This document shows positions 53,543 to 63,194 of a stretch of DNA of 64,000 nt, piece after piece. Position 1 is the first letter of the stretch. Each line of letters starts with the position of its first letter. The stretch is from Nereocystis luetkeana. Taxonomy: Eukaryota; Sar; Phaeophyceae; Laminariales; Laminariaceae. Where the stretch lies: positions 6,154,167 to 6,218,166 of the forward strand of contig JARUPZ010000017.1 in assembly GCA_031213475.1 (NCBI GenBank), written 5' to 3'. The position numbers and the translations under genes were made by a program. The notes under the pieces are model-generated. The model was not told the DNA's origin. It did no database searches and saw only the letters and a program-made list of their open reading frames with translations.

Positions 53543-54958
53543 ATGGATAACTACATCAACGCAATGTGGGTTTTTGATTGGAAGGCTGATGAGTACGGTT
53601 GGCCCACGAAAACTAAGGCGAGACTTGTAGCACGGGGGGATGAGCAGAGAGTTGACATCGATTTTGGAGAATTGTTTGCGCCCACTGTTGCTGTCTCGAG
53701 TGTTCGGTTGTTGACAGCGATGGCATGCGAGCTGGATCTTGACTTGTGCCATTTTGATATTGAGCAGGCTTTCGTGCAGTCTGATCTTGAGGAAAATGTT
53801 TTCATGCGTTTGCCTCAGGGATGCGGTAGACTGTCGGGGAAGATAGTAAGACTGAACAAGAGCTTGTACGGTTTGAAGCAGGCATCGAGGCAGTGGCATG
53901 CTCACCTCACTAGGTGCTTACTGACTTTAGGGTTTGAGCAGTGTCTGGCTGATGCATGCGTGTTTCGTTTGATGGATGAGGGGAGAGTAGTGATGACTAT
54001 AGTGGTGCATGTGGATGATATTTTTGCGGTAGGGGAGAAGGCAAGGTGTGACCAGTTTGGCAAGGAATTGGACAAGATGGTTCCAGTTAAGAACCTGGGA
54101 GAGTTGCGTTGGTATTCGGGGTGTTTCTACGAGAGGGATTGGGAAAAGGGGGTGCTGAAGATTTCCCAGCAGACATTCGCTGAACAATTGGCGGATGAAT
54201 ACGGGATAGAGTTTGGTAAGAGTGTTCCGCTCCCTGTTGGCACAAAACTTGCGGACTTTGACCAGGATGAAGCGCCAGGGAGCTGGCCGTTTCGCGAGTT
54301 GGTTGGCTCACTGATGTGGCTTTCAACTCAGACTCGGCCAGACATCTCCAACGCAGTAAGAGCAGTGGCTAGGTACTGCGCTGCTCCCAAGTTAGTGCAC
54401 TGGAGGGCAGCACTTGGTATTTTAGGGTATGTGAGGAGGACTAGTTCTTTCGGAGTCACTTTTCAGAGAGGTACGGACGGGGGGCTGAGCTTGCAGGTGT
54501 TTGCTGACGCAGACTATGCAAGCAAGGCGGCTGACAGAAGGTCAGTTTCAGGAGGATTGGTGATGTGTGGGGGTGCATGCGTGTCTTGGTTTTCTAGGAC
54601 TCAGAAATGCGTCACACTTTCCACGACGGAGGCAGAGTACGTGGCACTTGCAGACGTCATTAAGGAAGTGTTGTTCTTGAGGCAGGTTTGGCGCTTCATG
54701 TTGCCTGATGTAGGCATGCCGTGCATACCGGTGTTCGAGGATAATCAGGGTGCGGTGCAGCTTGCACAGAACCCTATCACCAACTCAAACTCCAAGCACA
54801 TCGACGTGCGACACCACTTCCTCAGGGAACTGGTTGGGAGGAAAGAGATATCGATCATCCACGTACCGTCCCCTTTTCAGCATGCGGATTTTCTAACCAA
54901 GGCCATCTCGCGAGAATCGTTCGAGTTCCACCGTAGCCTTGCGATGAATATGTGGTGA
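53543..54958 (+). CDS. Copia polyprotein, reverse transcriptase-RNase H part
   Basis: 471 codons from the first ATG, in the same frame as the upstream part. RT palm: D72 in FDIEQAFVQ and D158-D159 in VHVDDIF. LYGLKQASRQWH is the copia-specific block. RNase H carboxylates: D322 (ADADYAS), E363 or E365 (TTEAEY), D400 (EDNQGA) and D421 (HIDVRHHFLRE). It ends in SLAMNMW, then TGA. The RT homology really begins before this ATG (INAMWVFDWK and the preceding GTFEPV), so this ATG is not a natural domain start; read-through or repair of the TAG would give the full protein of about 1450 residues. Confidence 0.93.
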   Translation: MDNYINAMWVFDWKADEYGWPTKTKARLVARGDEQRVDIDFGELFAPTVAVSSVRLLTAMACELDLDLCHFDIEQAFVQSDLEENVFMRLPQGCGRLSGKIVRLNKSLYGLKQASRQWHAHLTRCLLTLGFEQCLADACVFRLMDEGRVVMTIVVHVDDIFAVGEKARCDQFGKELDKMVPVKNLGELRWYSGCFYERDWEKGVLKISQQTFAEQLADEYGIEFGKSVPLPVGTKLADFDQDEAPGSWPFRELVGSLMWLSTQTRPDISNAVRAVARYCAAPKLVHWRAALGILGYVRRTSSFGVTFQRGTDGGLSLQVFADADYASKAADRRSVSGGLVMCGGACVSWFSRTQKCVTLSTTEAEYVALADVIKEVLFLRQVWRFMLPDVGMPCIPVFEDNQGAVQLAQNPITNSNSKHIDVRHHFLRELVGRKEISIIHVPSPFQHADFLTKAISRESFEFHRSLAMNMW

Positions 54959-55188
54959 CCCTATTGGTATGGTATTGATTCCATCGGGTACTGGTGATCG
55001 TTAGCCATGGCCAGTACCTTAGTAAAATTCGTGTTGATCCCAACGGGTGTCGATGATCGTTAGCCATGATTGACACTTTAGTGACCTTCCTTCGGACTGT
55101 GTTATTTTATTTTGAGATTTCAGGGTGTTATAATTAAAGGCGTTGGATGCATAGGTTTTTTTTTTGATATTTTGACCGGACGACTGTG

Positions 55189-55204
55189 AAACGAGCAGGG
55201 GGAA
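55189..55204 (+). promoter_or_regulatory. Polypurine tract of the copia element
   Basis: AACGAGCAGGGGGAA directly precedes the 3' LTR (TGTGGG at 55205), the expected priming site for plus-strand synthesis. Confidence 0.7.
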
Positions 55205-55497
55205 TGTGGGGTTTGCTCGTACCAAAGTCTGATTTTCTGATTGTACTGAATTGTGTGATTCTTGTAACGGTAATATATCTACGGAGATTGCGGCGGGATT
55301 AGTGTTTCCCCGAGGAGTTGCATAAAATTGTGTTTGACCTGCTTTCAGGGGTCTTATACAGTCTAGGGGAACGTGGCCCCCTTGCTCTCAGTACACTAAA
55401 AATAATTGATACCTTTCTACTTCTTCTACCCACCGCCTCATGGCAAGCCCCACCCACGCATCACCCAAGCGCACCCGGTGCTCGAATTGATCCCTTA
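55205..55497 (+). repeat. 3' LTR of the copia element
   Basis: 293 bp, same ends as the 5' LTR, two substitutions. Followed by the target duplication CGTAC. Confidence 0.93.
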
Positions 55498-55502
55498 CGT
55501 AC

Positions 55503-55675
55503 TGCAGGTACGTGGCAACGTATTATCTCTGATGTGGCGTAGCTTTGTGACCACCGCACATGTATCTCTTCTGTAACTAATAGTAGTAGTGTTGAAGAAT
55601 CGGTACGGACACTGGTTGTGCTGGATGTCGACGGGTAGAAAGAACGGTTTGATGTGAAGAACACACCCACCCACA
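55503..55675 (-). repeat. Repeat R, right part of the copy split by copia
   Basis: TGCAGGTACGTGGCAACG, GATGTGGCGTAGCTTTGTGACC, GAAGAATCGGTACGGACACTGG and GGATGTCGACGGGTAGAAAGAACGG are R in reverse orientation, continuing from 49964. Confidence 0.75.
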
Positions 55676-55875
55676 GGTCACGGTTTCGGCCTAATTTCTA
55701 AACGTTTTTTTATAAAACCGTTTGCGCGCGTTCTCCCTGAAAACACATCAGGGAGTGAAACGAAGCGGGTAGGTGAGTGTATGCGTAGGAGTACACGTCT
55801 ACGGTTCTGACGCCCCAACGATCCCGCCGGGGGAGAGTGTTATGATAATTACCCTATTGTATATATATATTGCCG

Positions 55876-56195
55876 GTCGCCCCGGTGGTTCAAGTGGTTA
55901 ACCTCGAATTCTACTTGTTTGAGTTCTGGGTTCGAGCCCCAGGTGGGTCGAACCTTGACTTTATTTGCAAAAATAAAAAAGGATTCAATTGTTGAGAGCG
56001 CCTTGCAGCGTGGGTAGGCACAATTCGATGCGAGTCGACGAGGGAAGAAAAGGCTGAAATCTTCTCGCGATAAAAATGAAGGCACGTACCGTAGCGGGAA
56101 GGGGGGAGAAGAGCCTACTATGTGACCCCGGATCTGAGTTACGAGTTGGAAGTAGATAGAGAAGAAGATGTGCGAAGATAATGAATGGGATGAGA
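55876..56195 (+). mobile_element. SINE1 copy S1f
   Basis: Full-length: GTCGCCCCGGTGGTTCAAGTGG head, GGTTCGAGCCCC B box, complete body and a 16-base A-rich tail before GCTAATAG. One of the best preserved copies. Confidence 0.9.
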
Positions 56196-56237
56196 GAAAA
56201 AAAAAAAAAAAGCTAATAGATCGGTATTTTATATTTT

Positions 56238-56271
56238 TCTCCCGTAGCGCAGTAGGTAATACCGTAACATA

Positions 56272-56272
<1 letters not shown>
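56238..56272 (+). repeat. Partial tRNA-like fragment
   Basis: TCCCGTAGCGCAGTAGGTAATACC is an A-box-type half unit similar to the one at 4838-4908. It runs straight into a (TA)n tract, so no B box is present. Confidence 0.4.

Positions 56273-56317
<45 letters not shown>
56273..56317. repeat. (TA)n microsatellite
   Basis: Perfect TA array of about 45 bp. Confidence 0.95.
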
Positions 56318-56322
<5 letters not shown>

Positions 56323-56387
56323 CCGACCGAGCCAGTCTTCAATTTCGGTTCACAACACAGCCGGTCGACACCCAGCACCATAGTCGT

Positions 56388-56525
56388 ATCTAGTATGATG
56401 ACATTGCTTTGCATTGCCCACTGCAGTGCATACTGTACACGTGGCAACGTAGTATCTCTGTGGCGTAGCTTTGTGACCACAGAACTTGTATCTCTTCTAG
56501 GATTGAAGAATCGGCACGGACACTC
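56388..56525 (-). repeat. Partial copy of repeat R
   Basis: GTCGTATCTAGTATGATGAC, CATTGCCCACTGCAGTGC, GTGGCGTAGCTTTGTGACCACAG and GATTGAAGAATCGGCACGGACACT match R1 in reverse orientation. Confidence 0.75.
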
Positions 56526-56799
56526 ATGTTTCGGGGTGAGGCATTGAGGTCGTTCCCGTGACGAGCTCATAAAACAAACACACAAACCGCCACCCCCCCC
56601 TTAAAGTGGCATATATCGTCGTAGGTCATCAGTGCTGAATCCAAGACACCAACTTGTACTCAGACGATGTTGGTACTAACGTTCCTCAGCTATACATACA
56701 TACCCTGGTACACATATATATTTTGTGTACACATCTACAATGTATTATAGATGTGGCTTCCTCGTCGGATATATACTTGTTGGACGTACAGCGCTACGC

Positions 56800-57075
56800 G
56801 TATCAAAGAACGCCTCCTAACAATGCCCCTCTTCGAGTTCACCGTAGGGCAAGATGCCCACTCTACTGTCGCCAATACCTGGAGAAGAACCGGTTACTCT
56901 GACGGGTGAAACAATGGGTCATTTTTCGCAAAGGTACTCGTTTACACCCGTATCAAAGAACGCCTCCTTACAATGCCCCTCTTCGAGCTCACCACACTAC
57001 TGTCGCAAATAACTTGAGATCCGGTTACTCTGACGGGTGCAGCAATAAGTCATTGTTTACAAAGGTATTCGTTTA
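56800..57075 (+). repeat. Two-copy tandem duplication, period about 150 bp
   Basis: TATCAAAGAACGCCTCCTAAC...CCGGTTACTCTGACGGGTG...AAAGGTACTCGTTTACAC at 56801 recurs from 56951 with a short deletion in the second unit. Confidence 0.85.
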
Positions 57076-57487
57076 CACTAACTAGTGACGGGGAGTATTT
57101 TGATTGCTCTTCCTACATTTTCTTGTTACTGTTGTTTACTTTTGCACCAGATAGAGAGGCGGGTGGCGAGAGGGGTAGCATCCCTTGGATAAAACCGTTC
57201 GGACCCATCGGACGCCTCGAGTGAGCATTCGTCACTATCGCTTGGGTATCCTTTTGTGTGCTTTTACAACTGTTTCGATGAATAAGTTCTTCCCCATGTG
57301 CCATTGTGTGTTGGGTTGCTCTTTGATATTGCTCGAGGTCAGCCTATTTATGTGTATTTCTATCCCAGCACTGCATCTTCAGTGTAGCTAATCTCGAATG
57401 CGTTAACTTGTCAGTGAGTGGGTAAAGTTTATGCCAGTCGCCGACGCAAACCGATTAGTTACCTATGGTATAATACTGCCGACTCAC

Positions 57488-57643
57488 ATCGCGATAATTT
57501 TGATACGTTGCCGTAGAGTACACTTTCGATGTACTTTCTCCTTCCTTCGCAGATGTCATAAACTGTGCTCGATTGTTCTTTCCCAGGTAGGTATCGAATG
57601 TCGACCATGCGTCGATGGGGCCGGGGCTGATTTTAATCCAGGG
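57488..57643 (-). CDS. Probable exon, unknown family
   Basis: 156 bp (52 codons), phase 0 at both ends: acceptor CAACTCAG before CCCTGG, donor GTGAGT after CGCGAT. It reads PWIKISPGPIDAWSTFDTYL and continues with a charged serine/threonine-rich stretch. No recognised domain. Composition and splice sites are as good as those of the 20-kb gene. No partner exon was found nearby on this strand. Confidence 0.4.
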
Positions 57644-57869
57644 CTGAGTTGCCCCGTATCCTTCCAGCATCACCCCCGGTGCTGCCGTTCATCAAATCGT
57701 ATCATCGCAATGCGTGCCCTAGTTTCACCAGCGACATTTCGACGATGTCTATTCCATCGCAACTTCGCGTTAACCCCCCTCCACCCACCTCGTCCACCCC
57801 TGATTCTGCTAGTTTTTGTTTATGCCTTGAAACTCATTACTCCGGCAACGCAAATTGCTGATCTTGCAG

Positions 57870-58290
57870 GAATCTAGTTACATCCAAGAAGTCAGGGCTA
57901 GTTCCTCCGGAAACGCCGATATGGGCCTCACGACCAATTTCAAGGAGTACGTGTTACTCATCGGGCTTTCCGGAGATGATATGCTAGGCGAGTACCGCAT
58001 ATTCGCCCGGAACGACTTCTCTGAAGAACCGATCCCTTGGACGATCACCGCGACGGTGAACGGTGTTGTCGAGTGGGTCGAAGAAGGGGTGCTTGCGTAC
58101 ATGTCTTCGAGCGGCTCCTCCTCCGCCACCGCCGCCGACGACGAGGAGGACGTTTCCAGACGAAAGCTGTTCACTACACGTCCTACTCTAGCTACTCGTC
58201 AGACCTCTACCCCCAGACGGAAACGTTTACTGTCAGGCTTGACTCGTACGACCCCACTGGATGCTGCGACGATGGCTTGCTCTGTGGTTA
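57870..58290 (+). pseudogene. Exon paralogous to exon 6 of the WSC gene, frameshifted
   Basis: The acceptor GATCTTGCAG precedes GAATCTAGT. The first frame reads KEYVLLIGLSGDDMLGEYRI and NGVVEWVEEG, up to a serine/acidic stretch near 58110-58160. The homologous continuation, SDLYPQTETFTVRLDSYDP then GCCDDGLLCG, lies in another frame, so one base was gained or two were lost between them. Exon 6 shows the same two blocks (DDTVLGDY and QTETEKLLATVTSY). A weak donor GTTAGG follows TGTG at about 58287. It is on the opposite strand from the 20-kb gene and isolated: likely a duplicated gene fragment. Confidence 0.55.
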
Positions 58291-58294
58291 GGGG

Positions 58295-58585
58295 GGTCAA
58301 TCCTGTGTCGTTTCGATATCTCTGCCACGAAGACCCACTCGATCGGTTGAGTAAGCCTTACCATGTTATTGCAGCATTTTAGCTCCCATGCCCTTTGACT
58401 TCGCTATACGCCCTCCCCGTGAGAGTGCTCGTAGTTGCATTTATTTGTCGTTGAGTCCCGGTGTAAGTGAGGATCAGAGCCATTAGCTCGGAGTAGTTTA
58501 AAGCGGTAAGGGAACAAGAAGGTAGTTCCCATAAGACGTGTTATACGGCAGAGATAGCCCATTTCCGCCGGACTGCTGTCTAATC
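58295..58585. other. Unassigned stretch
   Basis: No features recognised. Confidence 0.4.
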
Positions 58586-58589
58586 GACG

Positions 58590-58762
58590 ACGTTATTTTA
58601 TCCGAAGTCGTCGGAATGCCAACCTTGTTTCGGAAAATGACGTTTCAATATACTTGGGGTATTGGGTTGTTCATCGGGACGTGAGTTGATTTCTAGCTGA
58701 AGCCAGGTTTCGGGTAAGGTATGGAGCTTCTCAAGTGATAAGCCTTTATCGTAGAACGTATC
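58590..58762. mobile_element. MITE-C copy, reversed, partly eroded
   Basis: CGTCGGAATGCCAACCTTGTTTCG, GCCAGGTTTCGGGTAAGGTATGGAGCTTC and CCTTTATCGTAGAACG match MITE-C. Confidence 0.65.
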
Positions 58763-58769
58763 ATATCTG

Positions 58770-59894
58770 AAAAACGAAACCTTGTAGCATGCGCTCCCGC
58801 CGACATGCTTCAGGTTGCGTGATACGAGAGTGTTATGATATGAGTTGGGGTCGCATTCGTGAAACGTAAGGTCAAAGAGGTGCGATGGCAGTAGTGTCGG
58901 AAAGTCGTCGAGGAGGGCGGACGTGGTCGACGTTCTTGTGCTTGTGAAGACGAAAGCCGATATGGCACCAAATCATCGATCGTCACAACTGTGACGAGGG
59001 AGACCATCTACGGGAAAAGTTCGAATGAATATGAATACTACCTCTCAGACACGACGTTCTGCTTTTGACAGCAACGAAACAACACGACTCACGCGCCTCT
59101 TCGACCAGTCATGGAACATAAGCCATAGAGTATCGAAAAGTGTTCTCCTAGATCATATCATTTCTGGATATTTGGGATGTTTTATTAAGGTACGGAAGCG
59201 TTCTGTCACAGTTAGTTCGTGAAACAAACAGACGGAAACATGTTGGGGCCCACCTTAACGGGGACTTCTATTTTTTTCAATTTGATTTTTTTGTTTTATT
59301 CTAGTTTAATATGCATCTGATTGGCCGAAGAGTGAACGACCAAGCATAGGCAATTGTTTTTTTTTTTTATTATTTGAGTGAAAAGTTTTTGGGACTTTTT
59401 TTGTGTGAATTTTTTATTTCAATTTATAATTTGGGAGTTGCTCGGTCTTGGCGTAGCACGTTCATGGTGGGTCAACATCCTCGGTGGGGTCTGAGGCGAG
59501 TCTTGGCCGCTTCGGTGACCACCATGGGGACGATAAAACGCGAACCTCAACGGGAGGTGCCCGGATCAATAGTCGCGCCCTCGCCCACACACCATAGCAC
59601 AGCGTACCCCGGCGGTGGCGCCTCAAAAGTAATCATGGCTGCAATCCCAATTTTTCAGCCTGCTCGATCGGCCAAAAATCGCGAAAATCGAGCAAACGAG
59701 CAAAAAAACGGAGGTTGTGCTCGAGACCTCGATAGCTGCATCACCGCTGCTGTTCCGCACGTGGCGCTTGAGGGCTTCCTCCACCCAATCAATACACCCT
59801 GAGAGTGATAGCTTCCTTTCCAGCGCAACTAAAAAAAAAAAAGGCTGGCGGTCGCGCACGCGGCAGCGCAAACGTTCGCTCTCGTCTACACGCG

Positions 59895-59940
<46 letters not shown>

Positions 59941-60095
59941 CGGCTGGGCGGTGTGTGACGCGGAGCGGTTCTTCCACATCAATTTTGATTGACAACTCGT
60001 ACGCTGTTCCCCGATAGGACACGAACACGTTTTTTTTTTCGAAATCGAATAAAAATTCATTGAAATTATTTCTTTGTTCCCACATAGTCTTCCCC
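58770..60095. other. Unassigned stretch with (GTT)n microsatellite
   Basis: The GTT run is at 59893-59940. Open frames at 59374-59802 lack domains. A T-rich stretch lies at 59260-59420. Confidence 0.4.
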
Positions 60096-60100
60096 GTCAA

Positions 60101-60199
60101 CACTTTTAAGACTGCAGCCTCGTTTTGGGGGCAATTGGGGACAGATTACTTGGAAATTAAGTTCCTTGTCCCCAAAACGGGACTGGAGTTCTAAAGGGG
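60101..60199. mobile_element. MITE-B copy B6
   Basis: Left TCAA (decayed TTAA) then CACTTTTAAGACTGCAGCC. Right GACTGGAGTTCTAAAGGGG then TTAA at 60200-60203. Internal duplication of GGGG(G)CAATT near 60128. Confidence 0.8.
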
Positions 60200-60204
60200 T
60201 TAAG

Positions 60205-61215
60205 ATGGGCCCTTAGCAAAGTTGAACTTCATCTATATCGGAACGAAAATAATCATGAAAATGTTGAAAAGCAAAAAAAGGAGCCGAGCACCTATCCGAA
60301 GATTACGTGTGATCTAGGAAAACAACTTGCGGCTATTAGTACCGAATAAACTCCCTTCAACAAATATCATTGCTTTTTTGTTTTGCTTGCTGCCGTAATA
60401 CGGTGTTTTTGTCACTAACGTGGCCCAGCCGCGTATAGTATAGGCTAGGTTTGTCCGTAGATGAGGTAACGGCCTCCGCAAACGAAGTAACGGACAAAGC
60501 AGGGTTTATCGGAATGTGGCATGTCTGTATCGGGAACTGGGATAGAGCAAGTTTGGTTGGAAGGGAAGGCCTTGCACGCAGTCCTTCCAAGCAAAGCACC
60601 GAGCGTAGGTCAGCATCCCCACGCCGGGCACGACGAGCAAGCACGAGGTCCTGTGACGAGCACGGGCCGACGTGAGGTAATCGCTGGTTTGTCGATCCAA
60701 GCCAGGAATTAGTGCCATATTTTCCCTTTCCTCCCGTCTCTACTCCGGCCCGGCTGGGACCACGTACTGAGGGCGGGGGCGAGCTGACGCGACTTTGGTG
60801 ATCGGGGGGGATTTGCTGCGAGGACTGGATTCAGCGAGTTCCAAAAAAAAAACCACACGGTATGTCATGTATGTGTAGTGATTGTCGACTGACGATAAAG
60901 TGCTATCTAACGATAGGCGAAGAAACGATGAGTGGGAGCGGCGACCGCATCCCAGTAACGGGAGGCGGCCCGTTTAGAGAAGAAAGAACCCGTGCGGGTT
61001 GGGGCACCCGCTCACACGAGAGCACGAGCGAGCATAGACGTGGCTGTACGGGTGGGAGGCAGCGCGACGCGGGTCTTTGTCTCGAGGTGCATACATACAT
61101 GCACATCGAAAAGACGCTATGATACATTCCTGAAGGCGGCAGAGGGAGGACGCGTTGTGGAGACAACGGGCGCGCCAGTGTACGAGAGAGAGCAAAATAA
61201 AACGGAAAACAAAAT
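60205..61215. other. Unassigned stretch
   Basis: No recognised gene or repeat. Confidence 0.4.
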
Positions 61216-61220
61216 ACCCA

Positions 61221-61254
61221 TACCTGGTACCAGGTACCTGGTACGTACCAGGTA
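61221..61254. repeat. Four overlapping or adjacent TACCWGGTA sites
   Basis: TACCTGGTA, TACCAGGTA, TACCTGGTA and TACCAGGTA start at 61221, 61228, 61235 and 61246. The first three share their TA ends head to tail. Confidence 0.95.
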
Positions 61255-61383
61255 TTGATCTATGCGCACATCCCACAACAGACCACCCAGGTAGGTTTGG
61301 GGAGGTCCCAGGACGCTTGTGTACTGCTCTGTACAGTCAGTCCCGTTTTTAACGCGACCGAGAAGGCAAGCACGAGTTCGGGA

Positions 61384-62890
61384 CATGATACTCATGGAAA
61401 CATTTCGAAGTAATGGCCACTACTACTGTTGGTAGCATAATTTGAGTCGGTGGAGACAGCAGTACTGCTGTATGCGATGGAAACATGCCGTCGCAAGACC
61501 GACACGGTGTTGTTGGCTGTGGAGACGCAACCTCGTTACAAGCCCTGGGCATGATACTCATGGAAACATGCCGGAGTATAGGCCGCTCTAATAATAATGA
61601 GACTTAAAATAATGATAATAGAGAATAACACGCAGCACAGCAGCACAGACAGGTCGGGGTTTTCATAAACGTGATAAAACAGGAATGTGATGGGCGCTGT
61701 ATAATCAGCCCGGGGTACAAGAAAAGGGACGAAAAGGAGAGCAAATTGTTTCGTATACATACGCGTGGACGGGGGTTTCCATAAACGTGATAAAACAGGA
61801 ATGCGAGGGGCACTGTATAATCAGCCCCGGGGTACAAGGAAAGGGACGAAAACGAGACGAAATGCTACATACATGTACCAAACATGATGTGGCTGTAGAC
61901 TAAATTGAGTCGGTGCACAATGGAAATGGTACCGCTACTGGGGGCGACAATTAAGAAGAAAACAAAAACATGTTGACGCACGACCGACACGGGGTTGCTT
62001 GCTGTGTGTGGGGGCACAGTCCGGCTGCAAGCTCTGGGCCTGATACTCTTGGAAATATGACGAAGTATCGGATGCGATAATAATTCGATTTGGTGCGCTG
62101 TGGAGACAGTTCTGCTGTGTGCGATGGAAACATATCGACGCACGACCGACACGGTGTTGCTTGCTGTGGAGACACCGTCTGGTTACAAGCTCTGGGCCTG
62201 AGACCCATGGAAACATGCAAGTACTGGCCGCTCTAATAATAACAGTTATTCATATCATCAGAGTAATTTGAGTCGGCGTGCTGTGGAGACAGTACTACTG
62301 CTCTATGCAATGAAAACATGTTGACGCACGACCGACACGGGGTTGCTTACTGCTGTGGAGACACAGTCTTGTTACAAGCTCTGGGCCTGATATTCTTGGA
62401 AACATGACGAAGTATTTGCCGCTATATTATAGTTTGAGTCGGAGCGCTGTGGAGACAGAACTGCCGTGTGCGATGATACAAACATGTTGAAGCACGACCG
62501 ACACGGGGTTGTTGGCTGTGGAGACACAGTCCTGGTACAAGTTCTTGGCCTGAGACTCATGAAAACATGCAAAGTATTGGCCGCTTTAAAAATAATAATT
62601 TGAGCCGGTGCGCTGTGGAGAAAAAAAACGGCTGCTGTGCGATGAAAACATGTCGACGCACGACCGACACGGTGTTGTTGGCTGTGGAGACACAGTTCTG
62701 TTACAAATTCTTGGCCTGAGACTCGTGGAAACATGCAAGGTATTGACCGCTATAATGCTTTGCGTCGGTGCGCTGGGGAGGCAGTACTGCTGTGTGCGAT
62801 TAAAACATATCGACGCACGACCGACATGGTGTTGGCCGGCCGTGGCGACAGCAAGGGGCCGGCTCGCTGTGGAGACAGGGAGGGCTTACC
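61384..62890 (+). repeat. Degenerate satellite, unit about 160 to 190 bp
   Basis: The core CGACCGACACGG(G/T)GTTG recurs at about 61981, 62143, 62330, 62498, 62661 and (as ACATGG) 62820, with a first, diverged unit at about 61497. Each unit also has GCTGTGGAGACA, GTTACAAG(C/T)TCT(T/G)GGCCTGA and AAACATG. Open frames on both strands repeat the same phrases and are not genes. Confidence 0.88.
61645..61860 (+). repeat. 116-bp tandem pair inserted in the satellite
   Basis: ATAAACGTGATAAAACAGGAATG at 61665 and 61781, followed both times by GCACTGTATAATCAGCCC-like text and GGGACGAAAA. Confidence 0.85.
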
Positions 62891-62894
62891 CAGG

Positions 62895-63185
62895 TGGAAA
62901 CGCACGAGGAAAATATTCTGGTACGACCACATGGCTAGACAAGAAGAGAGTGGAAAAAAAATCGAAGAAATATAGAGAAAAGAAGGAAGAGCAGGAAGGG
63001 GTTGTAGCCTATATTCACCGATCCGTATAAATTTGTTTTATCCCCGTTGGTTGAATTTTTCTTCCTTATGTAAGCACGAGCCGCTCGATGTGGAAATAGG
63101 GGGGAGGGGGCCGGTCCGCTGTGAAATACAGCGGGCGCGACCGCCCGAGAAGGAGGAAATATTAACCCCCCCCCCCACCCCGGCT
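62895..63185. other. Unassigned purine-rich stretch
   Basis: A string KIFWYDHMARQEES at about 62908-62950 faintly resembles the W-x-GH-x-x-R motif of LINE C termini. I could not support it further. A C run lies at about 63166-63178. Confidence 0.3.
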
Positions 63186-63194
63186 CAGTAGCAG

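Larger units (their letters stand above)
49965..55502 (+). mobile_element. Ty1/copia LTR retrotransposon, recently inserted
   Basis: 5538 bp including the 5-bp duplication CGTAC at 49965-49969 and 55498-55502. LTRs are 293 bp each and differ at two positions. Order of domains is protease, integrase, reverse transcriptase, RNase H, which defines the copia superfamily. A polypurine stretch (GAGCAGGGGGAA) precedes the 3' LTR. The coding frame is one long open reading split by a single TAG. A full-length gag is not visible. The primer-binding site after the 5' LTR was not identified with confidence. Confidence 0.95.

Noticed and set aside
52856..53905. 349-residue minus-strand open frame
   Set aside because: Antisense shadow of the copia polyprotein, with its repeats giving SFRWCLLAP-type strings.
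61535..62734. Minus-strand open frames repeating the phrase HRVGRAS
   Set aside because: Satellite units read in frame; the repeated phrase follows the DNA period, not a protein family.
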